Assembly: GCA_023101725.1 (NCBI GenBank)
Contig: JALJCO010013700.1
Location: forward strand, 107,836 to 171,835
Length of the DNA stretch: 64,000 bases
DNA from: Atherinomorus stipes
Taxonomy: Eukaryota; Chordata; Actinopteri; Atheriniformes; Atherinidae
Direction of reading: 5' to 3'
The stretch's first letter is position 1. The number at the start of each line of letters is the position of its first letter. Positions 61,850 through 64,000 of the stretch are shown piece by piece. Under the pieces are notes generated by a model, which saw only the letters and a list, made by a program, of their open reading frames with translations, ran no database searches and was not told the DNA's origin. The translations under genes and the position numbers were made by a program.

Positions 61850-63050
61850 CCTTATCAGTATTTCCTTTTCTTTCACAATTCCAGTCCATCCTTCTTTGTT
61901 GTGGATTCTTTCCTTCGCCACTTTCTAGATTCTTTTTTATTGGCTCCCAGCATTATATTGATCAAGTATTTGTCTCTAGAATTGGTTGTTGGTGGTAGAT
62001 TTCCAAGATAACTTGTACAGAAATTATACTTAATCTCAAAGTTTATTATTGTATTGATGATTTGTATCACTTCAATGCCAAATTCGTGGACAAGCCCAGA
62101 AAATGTGAGAATGGTCCGTTTGGGGGCCCCCGCATTTTCTCCAACAGTTCTCATAGCTTTGTCAGCCCTTTTGAATTTGATTTAATTGTGAGTAATGAAA
62201 AATCTTCTCATTTTTCCATGTAAATTTCTCCCAATGACCCAGCCGTGACGTGCCAGCTGGGTTTCATAAATGGTCCACCTCTCCTCTTCTGTGATGATTA
62301 CTTTAGCTTCCTTCTCCCATTTAGATTTAGTAGTAGAAACCCCTTTGATAATAAATATGAATATGAATAAATATTCATTTTATATGCAGCACTCAAGATG
62401 TCAGTTAAGTCTGTGTTCCAGGCTTTCCGATAAGTCTGATATCATGACAACTTGCTCAGATAACTTAAACCCCATACAGTTGGAATTTTTAAGATTGGAC
62501 ATGCAGAAGTAAAAAAAACCCCACTTTTATGCTTTTCTCACTGAGATTTTGTGATTGGGGAGACCCAAAACTGCTTCCAAACCACTTCCCCTTCTTATTT
62601 TAGACATGAGTTACTCCATACAGTTGGAAGTTTTTGATTTGGTATAATTAGTAATGTATGTAAGTTATCGGTATCAGTTATTGATATCGGTCTTTAGGAT
62701 CTGAAATTTATCGGTTATCGGTATCAGTTTTGAAAAACAGTTATCGTGCGTCCCTAATTTAATCTGTTTTTTTGTGAAGCCTGAAAACATTCTTTTCCAA
62801 TCAGTAAATTGCTTGGAAGACATTTCTATAGGTACTGATTGAAAGAGGAACAGTAATCTTGGTAAAATGTTTATTTTGCTTGTGTCTATTCAATGATACA
62901 AATCTATAGGCAGTAAAACCCTGTTTAAATCTGACTTTATTTCACTGGTAACTCGTAATTAATTCATGGCATAAATATTGGAAAGTTTTTGAGGTATTTT
63001 GATTCCTAAATAGTGAATGTAGTCATTGGCCCATCTTTTCATTATCTGTA
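61850..63050 (-). pseudogene. L1-type LINE ORF2 C-terminal relic
   Basis: On the minus strand, with frameshifts, about 63045-62780 can be read as YLGI-like text followed by YAMNEL and SLPRLL-like segments. About 62150-61900 reads CRKCGGPQTDHSHIFWACP, then LGNLPPTTNSRDKYLINIML. This order resembles the C-terminal half of fish L1/Tx1-type ORF2, including its Cys/His motif. A small MITE-like insert at about 62640-62757 interrupts it. The copy is heavily decayed. Confidence 0.65.
62640..62757. mobile_element. Small MITE-like insert in the L1 relic
   Basis: TTATCGGTATCAG repeats several times and the right end reads CAGTTATCGTGCGTCCCTAA. Related sequence occurs in inverse orientation at 57097-57200. 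The left end is not well defined. Confidence 0.45.
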
Positions 63051-63059
63051 AAGAAAACT

Positions 63060-64000
63060 ATCACCTTAAGGTATTTTTTGTGAAGCTGTACTGCAGGCTA
63101 TTGTACAGTTTAATAAATGAAGCATTAACAAATTCATACACAAATCACTCCTATATTTCAATTTAGTGTTTATCTTACACACAAATAGCCTTTCCAAATC
63201 CCTGCATTCATAATTTTGCTCTTAAACTGTCGTCACAACAAGTGAGGCTTGAAAATCAAATCTGCCATTATCTCACATTTTCAATGAATTATTCACAACA
63301 GTCAAGAAATCCTTCTGGACGAACCCCCTCATCACTCCTTCTTAGCACTCCTGCAGAGGATCAAGTCCCTGAAGCTTTGCTTGCCTCGAACAACATTTCT
63401 AACACACTCAAACTGGCTTCCATAAACAATCACATGGGAGGATACAATAAGTCGTACACACCATCCTCTTCCAGTGAGATGCTCTTTATCTTTCCCTCAC
63501 ATGCATTTCCACGCATATAATCCCATTCGCACAATTCAGACATCTGATAGAGGGATTAGCTGTTTAGAAAATTGTTCAACACACACCACTGCTCTCCTAC
63601 ATGAAATCTCAGCTTTGGGTTCGAAGATTAATTTGCAAGTTAGAGAGAGGAGAAAACTGACTTGCTCATATTTTTGAAAGGCAGTTTCTTGAGTTGAACA
63701 CAGGGACATCCTCAACTGTAAATGTCCTTGAAGCATCTGGGAAATCCATATGACTAATAGATAGTAGATGTAAAACAACTGATTAGAAGACACACTTCTA
63801 CAGTAGATATCTCTGGAACCCATCCGCTGACATTATGGAAAATGTTGTAATCCATGGCCATGACTTAGGCCATGTTTGCACGATAACGCTCTGCTTGAAA
63901 AACACAAAAGTAGGTTTTTGTTTTCTGACAACTCCACGTTTAAATGAGCATTTTGAGGAGAAATTCTGTGTGCAGACGGGCACGCAAATGTGCGTGGAAT
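63060..64000. other. Upstream flank at right edge, no recognised gene
   Basis: Open frames of up to 95 codons occur on both strands, but none shows a recognisable domain, signal or splice-supported continuation. Confidence 0.4.

Noticed and set aside
47061..64000. A second host gene upstream of CTNNBL1
   Set aside because: All stronger protein matches in this stretch are transposon or LINE sequence; the remaining frames are short and unrecognised.
1..64000. CRISPR array, operon, prophage or bacterial defence system
   Set aside because: The gene structure, splice sites and repeats are those of a fish nuclear genome; no regularly spaced repeats with unique spacers were seen.

Overview
The window is animal nuclear DNA, almost certainly from a teleost fish. 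It has a split vertebrate gene with large introns, no bacterial-style operons, and a dense load of teleost-type transposons: hAT-like MITEs, Tc1/mariner, PIF/Harbinger, L2-, Rex3- and L1-type LINEs and a tRNA-like SINE. The species cannot be fixed from the sequence.

The only host protein gene recognised is CTNNBL1 (beta-catenin-like protein 1, a PRP19/CDC5L spliceosome-complex partner), on the minus strand. Eleven coding exons were placed by reading the reverse complement: 46865-46894, 45980-46201, 36877-36983, 36442-36581, 35601-35698, 32252-32345, 23317-23408, 21119-21191, 20010-20068, 19760-19908 and 8427-8608. They join in phase into about 415 residues from the start Met. The C-terminal exons are not visible in 1-8426 and should lie beyond the left edge. 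Intron 4 has AT-AC ends and minor-spliceosome (U12-type) signals. All other introns are GT-AG.

The introns are filled with mobile DNA. Intron 11 (1-8426) holds three hAT-like MITEs. Intron 10 (8609-19759) holds a hAT-like element inside a Tc1-like MITE, a SINE, two L2-type LINE fragments and a Tc1 transposase relic. Introns 7 and 6 hold further hAT-like and Tc1-like elements, a candidate YqaJ/THAP transposon relic and a Rex3-type LINE tail. Intron 2 (36984-45979) is a stack of nested elements, including a hAT-like element with several others inside it (39611-41907) and a THAP-domain relic split by a MITE.

The flank upstream of the CTNNBL1 start (46895-64000) shows the promoter side, an L2 LINE 3' end, a PIF/Harbinger element nested in a hAT-like element, a full-length but dead Tc1-like element, an L1-type ORF2 relic and long stretches with nothing recognisable. 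No tRNA, rRNA, CRISPR or viral gene was found.

Element boundaries rest on terminal inverted repeats and target-site duplications read by eye. Family names rest on recognised motifs, not on a database search.
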